Source: Cellulomonas sp. (GTDB taxonomy: Bacteria > Actinomycetota > Actinomycetes > Actinomycetales > Cellulomonadaceae). Taken from it: a stretch of DNA of 49,183 bases. The stretch lies in assembly GCA_012927595.1 (NCBI GenBank), contig JABBOW010000041.1, forward strand, positions 1-49,183, given 5' to 3'. Positions 8,355 through 18,397 of this stretch are shown piece by piece; position 1 is the stretch's first letter, and each line of letters opens with the position of its first letter. The position numbers were made by a program, and so were the translations under genes. Under the pieces are notes generated by a model. It did not search any database. It was not told where the DNA came from and saw only the letters and a program-made list of their open reading frames with translations.

Positions 8355-10750
8355 TCGAGCCCACGCAGGACGACACCCGCGCCCCGGCCGTGCAGGTCGT
8401 TGACGCGCCGACAACCCGGGTGCACGACCCGAGCGACCTGGTCGGCGTAATCCTTTCCGCCCTGGGTGTCGTGGCCGTGCTCGTGGCCGTCGTCTCTGCT
8501 CAGGGCACCACGGCCGGTGTGGCCCAAGACGTCCGGGGCTTCAGTTGGCTGCTCCGGCGCGTGCTGGTGTTCCCGGTGGCGGTTCTTGAGGGGCTCGTCA
8601 CGCTCATCGCGCCGGTCGCGGTCCTCGCCGAGCTCGCGGTCCGTCGGCACGGTCGCCAGCTGCTCCAGGTGGGAGCGGCCGGCCTCGCGGCGCTCGTGCT
8701 GTGCGTCGCGACGACCTCCGCCCTGACCGCGTTCGGGTCCGCAGAGCTTGTTCGTGGCCTCTCGGTCTCGCGTGACGGCAGCTGGGTGCTGTCGGTCCCG
8801 GCGTCGGTTGCCGCCCTCGCAGGCGTGCTGACCGCAGCCGGCCCGCGTGCGCGTCGCCGGACAGTCCTGTGGTCGTGGAACCTCCTGTGGGTCTCGCTCG
8901 GCGTCGTCCTGGTCACCGGCCAGGTCTCGTTGTCCGGTGCGGCCGTCGCGCTGCTCCTCGGGCGGCTCGCTGGTCTGGGCGTGCGCTTCGTGTCGGGGGT
9001 GCGGTCCGAACGTGCGTACGGGGCAGAGCTCGTTGCCGGGATCCGCCGTGCCGGCTTCGACCCCGCGCGGCTCGTGCGGGTTGACGACGCCGACGAGCCC
9101 CGCATGTACGACCTGACCACAACCGCGGCGGAGCACCTGCGCGTCGTCGTGCTGGACGGTGACCGTCAGGTCGTCGGTGCTCTGTCGAGGCTCTGGCGGT
9201 CGGTGCGTCTGCGCGGCATCGAGGGTCGCTCGTTCGTGTCGCTGCGCCAGGCCGTCGAGCGCACCGCACTGCTTGCGTATGCGGCACGCACGGCCGGGGT
9301 GCGCACTCCGCAGCCGCTCGGCATCGCCGAGGCCCAGGACTCGATGCTCGTGGTCGAGGCGATGACGGGTGCGGCGGTGCCGTTGCGGCTCGTCGATGAC
9401 GCGCGTCTCACGGATGAGCTGCTGCACGCGATCTGGGACCAGCTGCGGTCGGCGCACGACGCCGGGATCGCGCACCGCGCCTTGACCTCCGACACGATCC
9501 TGGTGGAGGACCAGGGCGCGGCGCCGGTCGTGTGGCTCGTCGGCTGGGACTCGGGCGACGTCGCCTCGACCGAGCTGGCTCGCCGGATGGACCTCACGCA
9601 GCTGGTGGCTCTGCTGGCGGTTCGCGTCGGAGCGGCACGTGCCCTCGAGTCGGCCGCGGCCGTCCTGCCACGCCAGGTCATCGGGGCGATCGGGCCGCTG
9701 CTCCAGAGCGTCGTCCTGCCGCAGCGCACGCGCGAGGAGATGCGCGCGCACACCGGGCTGCTGGACCAGCTGCGGTCCGCGCTGGTCGAGCAGCTACCCG
9801 GAGCCGACGTCGAGCCGGAGCAGGTGACCCGCTTCGGTGTGCGCACGGTGCTCACCGTGGTCCTTCCGGTGGTGGCGGTCGTCGTCATCCTCACCAGCAT
9901 CAACGTCGACGAGATCGGCATCGCGCTGACGTCGAGCGACTGGCGCTGGAGCGCTGTCGCGTTCGGCCTGGGGCTCGCGACGTATGTGGGGGCCGGGCTG
10001 ACGTTCGCCGCGTTCGCCCCGGTCCGGGTCAGCCTGCGGTCGGCGACGCTCGTGCACGCGGTGGGTGCGTTCGTCTCCCTGGCCGCGCCGGCCGGCGTGG
10101 GATCAGCCGCGCTGAACCTGCGGCTTCTGACGCGGCGCGGCGTCAGCGCGTCCCTTGCGGTCGCGACCGTCGCGCTCGTCCAGGTCTCGCAGTTCGTCGT
10201 GACGATCGTGCTGCTGCTGGTCCTGTCGCTCGCCTCGGGCTCGCACGACACGACGTTGTTCGCCCCGGGGCCCGGAGCGCTCGTCGCGATAGGCATCGTC
10301 ACTGTCGCCCTGGCCGCTGCGTTGCTGTTCCCGGGTGTGCGCCGGTGGGCCGTTCGGACGTCGATGCCCACGGTGCGTCAGACCTGGCCGAGACTCGTCG
10401 ACGTGCTGGGACACCCCAGCCGGGTTGCGCTCGCGATCCTTGGCAACGTGATGCTGACCATGGGATACGTGCTCGCGTTCGACGCCTCGCTCGCAGCGTT
10501 CGGCCAGCACCGGGGCATCGTCGAGGTCGCCGTGATCTACCTCGTCGGTAACGCGGCCGGGGCGGCCATCCCCACCCCCGGCGGGATCGGCACGATCGAG
10601 GTGACCCTCATCGGCGGGCTCACGGCCGCCGGCGTCAATCCCGGGGTGGCTGCTTCGGCGGTCGTGCTCTTCCGCCTGCTGACCTTCTGGCTGCCGATCC
10701 CGCTCGGCTGGGTGGCGATGCGCTACATGCGACGCACCGGCGAGCTGTAG
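8351..10750 (+). CDS. Pseudokinase-like domain fused to UPF0104/LPG-synthase-type transmembrane domain
   Basis: A 799-residue membrane protein in three parts. About five N-terminal helices span residues 25-210. A cytoplasmic region (about 225-480) has the layout of a protein-kinase-like fold. The C-terminal multi-helix domain (about 500-799) is of the lysylphosphatidylglycerol synthase TM/UPF0104 type, ending with PTPGGIGTIEVTLIGGL, the best signature of that family. In the kinase-like region the catalytic loop reads HRALTSDTIL, so the HRD aspartate is alanine and the metal-binding asparagine is threonine; it is probably inactive as a kinase. Related C-terminal domains flip or transport lipids. 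Start is uncertain between GTG 8351 and positions up to 46 codons upstream. It diverges from the PIG-L gene. Confidence 0.75.
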   Translation: MIEPTQDDTRAPAVQVVDAPTTRVHDPSDLVGVILSALGVVAVLVAVVSAQGTTAGVAQDVRGFSWLLRRVLVFPVAVLEGLVTLIAPVAVLAELAVRRHGRQLLQVGAAGLAALVLCVATTSALTAFGSAELVRGLSVSRDGSWVLSVPASVAALAGVLTAAGPRARRRTVLWSWNLLWVSLGVVLVTGQVSLSGAAVALLLGRLAGLGVRFVSGVRSERAYGAELVAGIRRAGFDPARLVRVDDADEPRMYDLTTTAAEHLRVVVLDGDRQVVGALSRLWRSVRLRGIEGRSFVSLRQAVERTALLAYAARTAGVRTPQPLGIAEAQDSMLVVEAMTGAAVPLRLVDDARLTDELLHAIWDQLRSAHDAGIAHRALTSDTILVEDQGAAPVVWLVGWDSGDVASTELARRMDLTQLVALLAVRVGAARALESAAAVLPRQVIGAIGPLLQSVVLPQRTREEMRAHTGLLDQLRSALVEQLPGADVEPEQVTRFGVRTVLTVVLPVVAVVVILTSINVDEIGIALTSSDWRWSAVAFGLGLATYVGAGLTFAAFAPVRVSLRSATLVHAVGAFVSLAAPAGVGSAALNLRLLTRRGVSASLAVATVALVQVSQFVVTIVLLLVLSLASGSHDTTLFAPGPGALVAIGIVTVALAAALLFPGVRRWAVRTSMPTVRQTWPRLVDVLGHPSRVALAILGNVMLTMGYVLAFDASLAAFGQHRGIVEVAVIYLVGNAAGAAIPTPGGIGTIEVTLIGGLTAAGVNPGVAASAVVLFRLLTFWLPIPLGWVAMRYMRRTGEL

Positions 10751-11208
10751 ACCGGGAGCTTGCTCATCCCGAGCATCGCCCGCCTGGTCCGGTTGGCACG
10801 CGCAGGGTCGGGATCGGACAGCAGCTCGCCGAGGACCGGCGGGACGACCTGCCACGAGAACCCGTAGCGGCCCTTGAGCTACCCGCACCAGCCCGGTTCG
10901 CCGCCGTCCGTGAGCTTGGCCCACAGGTCGTCGATCTCCACTTGCGTCTCAGCCCTCACGCAAAAGGACACCGCCTCGGTGAACGGGAAGTCGGGACCAC
11001 CGTTGAGCGCCTGGAGCTCGGGCCCGTCGAGGACGAACGTCTCCATCATCGCGGTTCTCGCCCGCGGCGCCCCCTCGCCGTAGCGGGTGACGGCAAGGAT
11101 CGAGGACCTCGGGAAGACCGAGGTGTAGAAGTGGGCGGCCTCTTCGGCCTCGGGGCAGGTTTGACACGGCTCGCGACGGGTCAGTCGCAGCTCGTGGCCC
11201 ACCGTCAC
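10723..11208 (-). pseudogene. PhnB-like VOC family gene interrupted by one amber codon
   Basis: Translated through a single in-frame TAG at 10879-10881, this reads as a full-length (161 codons) PhnB/3-demethylubiquinone methyltransferase-like VOC protein. It has EAEEAAHFYTSVFP near the start, then GGEPGWCG, the stop, then LKGRYGFSWQVVPPVL. Family members have CGWLKDRYG at this point, so TGG has become TAG. The first 15 residues are also unlike the family. The restored frame ends at TAG 10723-10725, inside the 3' end of the convergent flippase-like gene. A sequencing error at one base would give the same picture. Confidence 0.75.
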
Positions 11209-11372
11209 GAGGCGACGGAGATCTCGTCGAGCATCGCGGCGACCCCGGAGAATGCCGCGACGAGGTCGATCGGATCGATCATGGTGACGCAGCGTTGAGC
11301 CGTCGGGTGATCACCATGCGCTCCGCCGGCATGGCCACGGGCGATCGAGCGCAAGCGCGCCCGACAGTGCGA

Positions 11373-11708
11373 TCACGCGGGGCCGTCGAGCGTGGCGAGC
11401 ACCGCGGCGCGGGCATCGCCGTGCGCGTCTACGTGCGTGCGGATGCCCATCGTGCTCAGCATGCGGGCCATCGGCGGTCCCAGGTGGCCGGTGGCCACCA
11501 CCTCGACGTGGTTGTCGATGAGGAAGCGGGCGATGCGGGCATGGTGGGAGCCCTCGGTTCCCTCGTCGTGGGCGGTGTCCCAACCGACCTCGACCTCGCG
11601 CCAGTCAGTGATCGTGCCATCGGACACGGTGGCGAGCGCGACGCGGTGTGCACGGCCCCAGCCCCCTCCGGCGTTTCCGTCATCGGAGACGGTGATGCAG
11701 ACGATCAT
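11373..11708 (-). CDS. NifX/NifB-type dinitrogenase iron-molybdenum cofactor-binding domain protein
   Basis: A 111-residue single-domain protein of the dinitrogenase Fe-Mo cofactor biosynthesis fold. It has the conserved opening MIVCITVSDDG, the central HHARIARFLIDNHVEVVATGHLGPPM and the closing AHGDARAAVLATL. Relatives carry iron-sulfur or cofactor clusters during nitrogenase maturation, but stand-alone copies are common in organisms that do not fix nitrogen and their role is unknown. No nif gene is in the window. It is transcribed away from the ABC exporter gene. Confidence 0.8.
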   Translation of the reverse strand: MIVCITVSDDGNAGGGWGRAHRVALATVSDGTITDWREVEVGWDTAHDEGTEGSHHARIARFLIDNHVEVVATGHLGPPMARMLSTMGIRTHVDAHGDARAAVLATLDGPA

Positions 11709-11923
11709 GAGGGTTCCCTCCGTGGCGCAGCGGCGCGGTCACGCCTGGGGTGGACTGTACGTCCGCCGGGCGGTCGCCGCTGCGACCGGCGGGTCCGCGT
11801 GGCACGTCAGGGACGCCCCGGGCGACCTTGCCCGCCCGCCGTCGCGAGAGGATGGTGCCGTGCGACGCCCGCCGGTGTCGCACGGTCTGCTCGTCCGCCA
11901 CCACCGTCAGGGGGCCCCCGCCC

Positions 11924-13717
11924 GTGCGCAGCATCGTCCGGATCCTGTTCGTCGCGCGCGAGCTGTGGCCCTACTACGCAGCGATCGTGGTGTGCTCGCT
12001 GGCGGTGGCGGTCACCGGGCTGCTGACCCCGTTCATCATCAAGTCGGCGACCGACTACGCCGTCGCGGCCCATGCCGGGCAGGTCTCGGGGATCTCGACC
12101 GTGCTCTGGCTGGCCGCCGCACTGCTCGCCGCCGACCTGGCGAACACGGTGCTCACCAACATCGGCGGCTACCTGGGCGACACCATGGCGTCGAGGCTCC
12201 GAGCGCGGCTGTCCGGTACGTATTTCGCCAAGCTCTTGTCGCTGCCGCAGCGGTACTTCGACAACGAGCTCACGGGGACCGTGATCAACCGGCTCTCGCG
12301 GTCCATCACGGAGACCACGGGCTTCCTCAACATGTTCGCCAACTCGTTCTTCCAGATGGTCCTGACCGTGGTGGCCGTGCTGACGATCACCGCGTTCTAC
12401 TCGTGGCCCCTGGCGCTGCTGCTCGCAGTGATCTACCCGGTCTTCGCCTGGCTCACGACGATCACGAGCGCGCGGTGGCAGGTGCTCGAGGGGGAGAAGA
12501 ACCGCACGTTCGACGTGGCGGGCGGCCGGTTCGCCGAGGTCGTCGGCCAGATCCGCGTGGTCAAGAGCTTCGTCCAGGAGCGGCGCGAGCTGACCAGCTT
12601 CAACGATCACTACGACCGGACGATCCAGACGACACGGCGGCAGTCGCGGTACTGGCACACGATGGACCTATCTCGTCGGGGCGCCTTGAACCTGATCTTC
12701 TTCGGGGTGTTCGCGATCATCTTCGTCCAGACCGTTCGCGGAGCCTTCACGATCGGGGCGATGGTGCTGCTGATCCAGCTCGTGAACATGGCCCGCCAGC
12801 CGGTGTTCTCCATGAGCTTCCTCGTCGACTCCTCGCAGCGAGCCGTCGCGGGGAGCCGCGACTACTTCGCGGTCATGGAGGAGCTCGCGGAGGCCGAGGT
12901 TCTGCCCATGGTCCAGGCGTACCCGGTGGCGCACGGTCAGGAGCCGGCCGCGATCGAGTTCGACCACGTCGACTTCGGTTACCAGGGCGGCGAGGTCGTG
13001 CTGCGCGGCGTGAGCTTCGCGATCCGCTGCGGCGAGCACGTCGCGTTCGTCGGCGAGAGCGGAGGCGGCAAGACGACGCTGGTCAGCCTCCTGCTGCGGC
13101 TGTACACGCCGACGGCCGGCACGATCCGGATCGGGGGGACCGATGTCCGGTCGCTCGCCCTGCAGGACCTGCGGGCGGACATGGGTGTCGTCTTCCAGGA
13201 CCCGTCGCTGTTCTCCGGGACCATCCGGGAGAACATCGCCTACGCGCGCCCGACCGCCGGGGACGACGACGTCGTCGCTGCCTCGCGGTCCGCCAATGCG
13301 CACGAGTTCATCGCGCGGTTCGCGAAGGGCTACGACTCCCAGATCGGCGAGCGGGGCATCAAGCTCTCAGGTGGGCAGAAGCAGCGGATCGCCGTGGCCC
13401 GCGCGATTCTCAAGGATGCGCCCATCCTCATCCTCGACGAGGCGACGAGCTCGCTGGACTCCAAGTCGGAACGGCTGGTCCAGGAGGGCCTCGACAACCT
13501 GATGGCAGGCCGGACGACGCTGATCATCGCCCACCGGCTCTCGACGATCTCCTCTGTCGACCGCATCATCACCCTCAAGGACGGGCAGGTCGACGAGATC
13601 GGGACCCCTGCCGAGCTGGCCGCGACGGGCGGCATCTACGCCGAGCTGCTGGCCCTCCAGGCGTCGGCCTCCAAGAAGGATCGCAGGCGCCTCCAGGAGT
13701 TCGACATCCGCGCGTAG
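11924..13717 (+). CDS. ABC exporter, fused permease and ATPase
   Basis: A 597-residue half-transporter of the MsbA/MDR type, expected to dimerise in the membrane. Six helices occupy roughly residues 10-310. The nucleotide-binding domain follows, with Walker A GESGGGKTTL near residue 376, Q-loop VVFQDPSLFSG, signature LSGGQKQRIAVARA near 480, Walker B ILILDEATSSLD and the switch histidine in IIAHRLS, all intact. The GTG at 11924 has AGGGGG nine bases upstream and begins just before the first helix. The open frame extends upstream without similarity. The substrate cannot be deduced; there is no partner gene. Confidence 0.88.
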   Translation: MRSIVRILFVARELWPYYAAIVVCSLAVAVTGLLTPFIIKSATDYAVAAHAGQVSGISTVLWLAAALLAADLANTVLTNIGGYLGDTMASRLRARLSGTYFAKLLSLPQRYFDNELTGTVINRLSRSITETTGFLNMFANSFFQMVLTVVAVLTITAFYSWPLALLLAVIYPVFAWLTTITSARWQVLEGEKNRTFDVAGGRFAEVVGQIRVVKSFVQERRELTSFNDHYDRTIQTTRRQSRYWHTMDLSRRGALNLIFFGVFAIIFVQTVRGAFTIGAMVLLIQLVNMARQPVFSMSFLVDSSQRAVAGSRDYFAVMEELAEAEVLPMVQAYPVAHGQEPAAIEFDHVDFGYQGGEVVLRGVSFAIRCGEHVAFVGESGGGKTTLVSLLLRLYTPTAGTIRIGGTDVRSLALQDLRADMGVVFQDPSLFSGTIRENIAYARPTAGDDDVVAASRSANAHEFIARFAKGYDSQIGERGIKLSGGQKQRIAVARAILKDAPILILDEATSSLDSKSERLVQEGLDNLMAGRTTLIIAHRLSTISSVDRIITLKDGQVDEIGTPAELAATGGIYAELLALQASASKKDRRRLQEFDIRA

Positions 13718-13853
13718 GCGGCCGCCGAGCTGGCCGCGAGATCAGGTGTCGGAGGCCTTGAGTTCGTCCCTACGTCCAGGAGCCTTCGTGCTCTGCGGAG
13801 CATGATCTGGCCGGGGCAACGGCGCCGCTCTTCGAGCACGAGGACGCAACGTC

Positions 13854-14358
13854 ATGACGATGTGGGCAGATCAGTCCGTCACAGAGATCTCCGCCGAGCG
13901 CGTCTCGGGGCGGGTGGCCGACGGCGGTGCGAACCCGTGTGGGTGCCCGCACGAAGGCGCTGCGCGACGTCGACGTCAGCCGCGGCGACGTGCTGACGTT
14001 CCACACCCAGACCGGCCTCCCCGAGCGCCAGCACGTCCGCGGAGGCGCGGTAGCGCTGCGTGCGCGGGCGGCTGGGCGCTCGTGACGCAGCACAACGTCG
14101 TGGCGCTCGACGCCGGGCTGCCACCCGAGGGTCTGCCGGTGCCGCTCGAAGAGGGTTGGGGTCCGGTCAGGACCGGGTCGTCCATGTGGCCGCGAGCCAG
14201 GTCACTGGGTGCACGTTCGGGGGCTCGACCTGGGAGACCTCTACGTCACGACGTCGTCCGTCGACCCCGGACGTGCCGGCAAGCCCGTGCGCTCGTTGTT
14301 CCGCGCTCGACCGGGCACGGTCGGCGCGGAGATCACCGGCCCGCTGCCGGTGCTCTGA
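13854..14358 (+). pseudogene. SMP-30/gluconolactonase family remnant
   Basis: This gene-poor stretch, the largest of the first 30 kb, holds a decayed beta-propeller lactonase. Fragments in different forward frames join into the family pattern: AERVSGRVADGGANP near 13890, DVDVSRGDVLTFHTQTG near 13970, GGWALVTQHNVVALDAG near 14070, HVAASQVTGCTFGG near 14190, and LGDLYVTTSSVDPGRAG running to the stop at 14356-14358. At least four frameshifts are needed. The middle of the propeller, normally over 100 residues, is missing. The gene is clearly dead. The flanks 13718-13853 and 14359-14505 hold nothing I recognise. Confidence 0.7.
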
Positions 14359-14505
14359 TCCGCTCCACATCCCGGGGCCCAGAGCGCATGGAGATACCCG
14401 GACAGGTTCAACGGTCGACGGCCCTAGCCGTCCTCTCAGCTCGCTGGTGCGAGCTCCCGTGCTTGGTGACTGCGCTGGGGATGCTACACGCCGGTCCCTG
14501 CCATG

Positions 14506-16131
<1,626 letters not shown>

Positions 16132-16302
16132 TCATCTCTCTCGCGTGGCAGCCGGTCGGTCCCGTCCGTGGCTGCGCCGCCCGCGAGCGTACTGGCACCG
16201 GACGCTCGATCGCGCAGGCCGTCCGTCCCCGGCTGTGCGATCGTGGACGCCGGTCGACGGCGAGTGCCCGAGGGGCGGCGCGCATCGCGGTGTTCCGAGC
16301 CG

Positions 16303-17511
16303 TCAGTGCAGCGGGGCCATGGCGACGATGAGCGGGCTCGACGACAGTGCGGGGAGTGCGGCCGGGTACCCGACCAGGTAGCCCTGCACCGCGTCGGCGC
16401 CGAGCGCGGACCAGAGCGTGAGGTCTGCCGCGTCCTCGATGCCCTCGACGATGAGCTGCGCCCCGCTGCGGTGGGCGAACTCGATCAGCGCACCCGCCAT
16501 GGCCCGACGGAACGGGCTCGACCCGGCATGCTGGGTCAACGAGATGTCGAGCTTGATGATCTCGGGGGCCAGCTGGACGATGTGCTGCAGGCTGGCGATG
16601 CCCGCTCCTGCGTCGTCGACGGCGATCTGCACGCCGAGGGCGCGGATCTCGACGAGCCGCTCCTTCATGAGGTGGTAGTCCTCGATGACCGCGTGCTCAG
16701 TGACCTCCACGGTGAGCTGCCGCCCGTCGCACGACCGGACGAGGTCGAGCAGGCCGGGATGAGCGAGGGTCGCGGGCGAGGCGTTGACCGAGAGGCTGAC
16801 TTCGGCCGGGAGGTCCTGCGCCGCGACGATGGCGGCGGCGATGGCCGCGATCTCGAGCTCGACCCCGCGTCCCACGCGAGCGGCGGCGGCGAACCAGAGG
16901 TCGGGGGTGCGGTACGGCAGGACGTCGAACCGGGTCAGCGCCTCGACCGCAACCAACCTTCCCCCCGCGAGCGCGTAGACCGGCTGGAACACGGGGTGGA
17001 AGGTCCCGCCGTCGATCACCGCGTCGACGAGGGGGAGCAGAGCCCCGTGCGCGTGATCGTCAGGCGCCATCGGTGTCATCGCGGAGCGGACCTCGGTCGA
17101 CAGCTGCTGCGCTTCGGCGCGCTCACGCATGACGAGGGCGAGCGAGGCGACGGCGCCCACCAGGACGAACATCGCGCCGCGGAGCAGCCAGCCGAGATCG
17201 GTCTGCGGCTCACCGGTCGCGACATCGAGAGGGATGGCCGGTCCCGAGACGACCGTCGCCACGAGGGCTGTCGCCATGGCCCCCCGGAGACCGAAAGACA
17301 GCGCGGCGAGGATGATCGGGAGATAAAAGAGGTGCGGCAGAGCCGACCGGGTGCCGCCGGTCGTGTAGGCCAGCGCCCAGGAGGCCACGAGCATCGCGAC
17401 GAGAACGGCGATCACCAGACCGGCGGGGGCCCGGGATCCGCGCACGACGGCACGGTTGAACAGTGACGTCCAGTCCCGCCGATGCACAGCCGATGCCACC
17501 CGCTTCCCCAT
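16303..17511 (-). CDS. Membrane-anchored EAL-domain c-di-GMP phosphodiesterase
   Basis: Predicted to hydrolyse c-di-GMP to pGpG. A roughly 150-residue N-terminal membrane sensor with four helices includes PHLFYLPIILAALSFG. The EAL domain follows with all catalytic positions: EALTRFD, SVNAS, TEHAVIEDY, AVDDAGAG, IIKLDIS, VEGIED and QGYLVGYP, so it should be active. The same membrane sensor type recurs in the EAL gene at 31259-32557, so the two are paralogues. ATG 17511 has GGTGGG upstream, giving 402 residues; a start at 17664 is possible but would lie upstream of the promoter element at 17558-17584. Confidence 0.88.
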   Translation of the reverse strand: MGKRVASAVHRRDWTSLFNRAVVRGSRAPAGLVIAVLVAMLVASWALAYTTGGTRSALPHLFYLPIILAALSFGLRGAMATALVATVVSGPAIPLDVATGEPQTDLGWLLRGAMFVLVGAVASLALVMRERAEAQQLSTEVRSAMTPMAPDDHAHGALLPLVDAVIDGGTFHPVFQPVYALAGGRLVAVEALTRFDVLPYRTPDLWFAAAARVGRGVELEIAAIAAAIVAAQDLPAEVSLSVNASPATLAHPGLLDLVRSCDGRQLTVEVTEHAVIEDYHLMKERLVEIRALGVQIAVDDAGAGIASLQHIVQLAPEIIKLDISLTQHAGSSPFRRAMAGALIEFAHRSGAQLIVEGIEDAADLTLWSALGADAVQGYLVGYPAALPALSSSPLIVAMAPLH

Positions 17512-17557
17512 GTCCCACCAACCTGAGCGGTACCTCGCAGGCTCCGCCGGTCTTCCT

Positions 17558-17584
17558 ATCGGCGATGCGGGGCGCTGACGTGAG
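17558..17584 (-). promoter_or_regulatory. Sigma-28 (FliA/WhiG)-like promoter of the EAL gene
   Basis: On the minus strand, CTCA (17581-17584) is followed 17 bases later by GCCGATAGG. This resembles the flagellar/WhiG consensus TAAA-N15-GCCGATAA when TCAC is read as the -35. It lies 47 bases upstream of the proposed ATG. Three other c-di-GMP genes in the window have the same element. Confidence 0.7.
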
Positions 17585-17644
17585 GAAAGTGACGGATCAA
17601 GAGATGGGACCAGGCTGGCGACGGCGGGTCGTCTCGCGCCGGCA

Positions 17645-18292
17645 TCAGGGGAACTGACCGTCACCCGGGGTCAGGTCGAGCGCGCGGTCTGCCGCGCACT
17701 CCCCACTGACGTACTCCGCGGGCATCCGGGGGTAGACGTCGCGGTAGTACCGCTGGGCCAAGGCGGTCGCCTGCGCGCGCGTGGCACCGAGGAACCGGGC
17801 GGCGTCCGCGTCCGCCTGCATCGCGAAGCACTCCGCCCTCGCCTCGTTGAACTCCCCGCGCACGTGCATGGCCTCATGGACCGTGATGTGCACGGCGCGG
17901 ACCTGGCCGTCGGTCGGGGCCCTCTTGTTGCTCAACAACCAGGTGAACAGGTCGTTGCACACCGTGCGGCGCAGGTGGGCGACGTTCTGGCTGTCGGAGA
18001 ACACGAAGCCGGACGTGGCGCTGAGGTCGATCAGCTCCGGGGTGAACCGCTGGCATTCGGCGTCTGCCCCCCGTACCCCCGAGGCGTGCGCGACGAGCGC
18101 AGCGGCCCGGGCCTGCACCCACTGGTGCTTGACCTCGAAGGCGCTCGCCGTCATCAGAATGACGACGCACACGACGAGGAAGCCGGTCGCGAAGCCGCGG
18201 GCTGTGTGCCAGTCGCGGCGGAGGATGACGACGCGGCGCAGCATCAGGGCCACCAGGGCCGCGACCACCACGGTCAGGACGCCGACGTCCAC
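17645..18292 (-). CDS. Membrane protein with putative HExxH metalloprotease domain
   Basis: I do not recognise a named family. The 215-residue protein begins with one hydrophobic stretch (residues 3-20) and a second clear helix (about 34-52), followed by a soluble domain of about 160 residues. That domain contains HITVHEAMHV, with HEAMH at 139-143 matching the HExxH zinc site, and FNEARAECFAMQ, whose glutamate at 154 could be the third ligand as in gluzincins. Three cysteines (80, 112 and 155, with a further one near the C-terminus) could form disulfides outside the cell. A small anchored peptidase is a reasonable inference only. It ends 61 bases upstream of the EAL promoter, on the same strand. 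Confidence 0.6.
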   Translation of the reverse strand: MDVGVLTVVVAALVALMLRRVVILRRDWHTARGFATGFLVVCVVILMTASAFEVKHQWVQARAAALVAHASGVRGADAECQRFTPELIDLSATSGFVFSDSQNVAHLRRTVCNDLFTWLLSNKRAPTDGQVRAVHITVHEAMHVRGEFNEARAECFAMQADADAARFLGATRAQATALAQRYYRDVYPRMPAEYVSGECAADRALDLTPGDGQFP

Positions 18293-18397
18293 CCCAGCTC
18301 TCCTCTCGGCCCGGCACCCGGCGAGCGCCGGTCGATCTGGCTCCAGACCCTACCGAGCGCGCAGCGGCGAGGACGCGCACCGTCCTAAACTCGGCGC

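Noticed and set aside
8216-9751. 511-codon reverse ORF opposite the flippase-like gene
   Set aside because: Antisense shadow with low-complexity Arg/Asp/His composition; the forward frame has clear transmembrane and UPF0104 features.
13718-13740. GCGGCC...GGCCGC after the ABC exporter as a terminator
   Set aside because: The stem is short with a wide loop in very GC-rich DNA and has no T-tract; chance is likely.
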